Assembly (NCBI GenBank): GCA_964466965.1
Contig: CAYXPZ010000110.1
Coordinates: 1-6,519, forward strand
Direction: 5' to 3'
Origin: Dichotomicrobium sp964466965
GTDB taxonomy: Bacteria > Pseudomonadota > Alphaproteobacteria > Rhizobiales > Rhodomicrobiaceae
Length of the DNA: 6,519 nucleotides
Below, piece after piece: positions 5,193-6,519 of the stretch. The notes under the pieces are model-generated. The model was not told the DNA's origin. It did not search any database and saw only the letters and a program-made list of their open reading frames with translations. The first letter of the stretch is position 1, and every line of letters begins with the position of its first letter. Both the position numbers and the translations under genes were made by a program.

Positions 5193-5894
5193 ATGGATCC
5201 GATGCGAATTGTTACGTATATCGCCATAACAGCGGTCGTGGCGCTGGTTGCCCTGGGCGGCGTTGCGTTTTACGCGGGTTATACAGCAGGGCTGGGCCCG
5301 GACAGAACGGCGACAGCGGCCGGCGCTGCCGAGCAGTCCGCCGCAACGCTGGCAGAGATCAAAAGCCTTAACCAGGAGATCGCGTCCTTGAAACAGGCGC
5401 TCGCGTCGCGCAAGAACGCAAGCGAGGAAAAAGCTGACGCGCTGGCGCAGAGCCAGGCTCGGCTGGCGAAGATGGCGGATGAGCTGGACGCCACGAAAAT
5501 GGAGTTGGCGCAGGCGCGGGAACAAGTTGCGACGCTTCGGGCGCGGTTGGAAGCAGGCGAGGGCGGCCAAACCGCAAGTGCGGCGTCGGAAGGCGGCGAG
5601 CAACGCACCGCAGCGGCGGCAGCATCTGGGCCGGGTGAGGAGGCCGTCATGCTTTACGACCGGTTTCAGCTTGAGCGCCAGGCCGTGAGAGGTTTCGACG
5701 AGGTGGATTTGCGCTTCGGCTTGCAGACGGTCGGCTCGAAATCAGCGGGCCTCAGCGTGAACGGCAAACGTATCAGCATGCGAGTCAAAGACGGCAAGCA
5801 GATCATTCACAACAACGTCACCTGCGAGCTGATCCTGCTGGACACGGACCAGACGGTGCAGCGTGCGCAGTTCAGCCTCGCCTGCAAGCAGTAG
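5193..5894 (+). CDS. Membrane-anchored coiled-coil protein, unknown function
   Basis: A 233-residue protein with no family I recognise. One transmembrane segment (about 6-32, AxxGGVAFYAGY) is followed by a long A/E/K/Q-rich segment (about 47-120) with leucines and alanines in heptad-like spacing, a probable coiled coil. A low-complexity A/G/E/S linker (about 121-148) leads to a compact C-terminal domain (about 150-233) with predicted beta-rich sequence, ending in C211 and C231. With few charges before the helix and the pair of cysteines beyond it, an N-in, periplasmic C-terminal topology is plausible, and the cysteines could form a disulfide. The start at 5193 uses AGAGAGG (5174-5180); M4 at 5202 is an alternative. 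It lies 18 nt after fabI and 13 nt before the phosphatase gene, so it is probably in their operon. A link to the envelope or lipid metabolism is only inferred. Confidence 0.85.
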   Translation: MDPMRIVTYIAITAVVALVALGGVAFYAGYTAGLGPDRTATAAGAAEQSAATLAEIKSLNQEIASLKQALASRKNASEEKADALAQSQARLAKMADELDATKMELAQAREQVATLRARLEAGEGGQTASAASEGGEQRTAAAAASGPGEEAVMLYDRFQLERQAVRGFDEVDLRFGLQTVGSKSAGLSVNGKRISMRVKDGKQIIHNNVTCELILLDTDQTVQRAQFSLACKQ

Positions 5895-5907
5895 CGGCGT
5901 GCAGCGG

Positions 5908-6504
5908 ATGGACTGGCGCGGCGTGACCATCTGCTTCGTGCGCCACGGCCAGACCGACTGGAACGCTGAGCGCCGGTTTCAGGGCCATCTTGATATCCCG
6001 CTGAACGATACCGGCCGGGCGCAGGCGGCGCGCAACGGCGCGGCGCTGGCAAGAGCGATTGGCGATCCGGCAGGCTGCGATTTTGTGTCGAGCCCGCTTA
6101 GCCGCGCCACAGAGACCATGGCGATCGTCCGCCGGGCGCTGGCGCTCGATCCGGCCGCCTACGGCACCGATCCGCGCCTGCGCGAGATAAATGTGGGCGA
6201 TTATCAGGGACGTTTGACCCAGGAGGTTTTTGGTGATCGGGCGTCCCGAACCGCCGGCCAAGCGGAGGAGCTTTGGACCTTCGTGCATCCGGGCGCGGGC
6301 GGCGAAAGCTACGCGATGCTCCACGCGCGCGTCACCGACTGGCTCGAAGGCGTGAAACGCGATACAGTCGTCACGGCGCATGGGGGCGTAATGCGCTGCC
6401 TGCGGCGATACGTCGAAGGGCTGGACGCCGAGACGACCTTGCAGATGCTGGTGCCGCAGGACAAGGTGCTGGTGATCCGCGCCGGCGCGCTCGACTGGAT
6501 TTAG
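5908..6504 (+). CDS. Histidine phosphatase superfamily protein (phosphoglycerate mutase-like)
   Basis: A 198-residue cytoplasmic member of the histidine phosphatase (branch 1) superfamily. All expected active-site residues are present: R12, H13 and G14 in VRHGQTDWN (H13 being the phosphorylated histidine), R66 in SSPLSRATET, E93 in LREINVGDYQG and H158 in VTAHGGVMR. The family includes cofactor-dependent mutases and many phosphatases of small molecules. The short length and lack of mutase-specific insertions favour a phosphatase of unknown substrate. The ATG at 5908 starts the protein just before the first strand. An in-frame GTG at 5899 is an alternative, and neither has a strong ribosome-binding site, which fits coupling to the preceding stop at 5894. 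In alphaproteobacteria a phosphatase of this type often lies between fabI and aroC, so aroC may follow beyond the window edge. Confidence 0.93.
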   Translation: MDWRGVTICFVRHGQTDWNAERRFQGHLDIPLNDTGRAQAARNGAALARAIGDPAGCDFVSSPLSRATETMAIVRRALALDPAAYGTDPRLREINVGDYQGRLTQEVFGDRASRTAGQAEELWTFVHPGAGGESYAMLHARVTDWLEGVKRDTVVTAHGGVMRCLRRYVEGLDAETTLQMLVPQDKVLVIRAGALDWI

Positions 6505-6519
6505 GAGCGCAGTTTATCG

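Overview
The window looks like an ordinary chromosomal segment of an alphaproteobacterium, with GC-rich, densely packed genes. The evidence is protein-level resemblance and gene order. The FabI, PdxH and YggT/FolD proteins read like alphaproteobacterial versions. A pdxH / fabI / histidine-phosphatase neighbourhood, often followed by aroC, is a familiar arrangement in that class. No insertion sequence, integrase, phage gene, CRISPR array or plasmid function is visible. The species cannot be named from this sequence.

Layout, left to right. A tRNA-Ala(CGC) gene lies on the minus strand (49-124) with a well-placed TTGACA promoter. Divergent from it runs a plus-strand cluster: a YggT-family membrane protein (278-577), a possible 50-codon ORF (603-755), folD (798-1697) and a small exported four-cysteine protein (1716-2033). 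A 288-bp gap (2034-2321) follows. It holds two dyad-symmetric sequences but no promoter I can define with confidence. Next is a PdeM-like member of the calcineurin phosphoesterase superfamily (2322-3083), whose metal-binding motifs are substituted at several positions. It converges, with only 3 bp between stop codons, on a minus-strand pair: pdxH (4145-3504) and a four-helix membrane protein (3500-3087). A 216-bp divergent promoter region (4146-4361) separates pdxH from a plus-strand run: fabI (4362-5174), a membrane-anchored coiled-coil protein of unknown function (5193-5894) and a histidine phosphatase (5908-6504).

The recognisable functions are housekeeping: one-carbon folate metabolism (FolD), PLP synthesis or salvage (PdxH), fatty-acid elongation (FabI) and alanine decoding. 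The most unusual item is the PdeM-like protein. It keeps the family scaffold but has lost residues in all four metallophosphoesterase signature motifs, in an intact reading frame, and no ligase or helicase partner gene lies in the window. It looks like a repurposed pseudoenzyme. Also worth a look are the unknown proteins next to fabI and folD, and the possible long antisense overlap created by the terminator-less convergent arrangement. I did not find a clear new multi-gene system.
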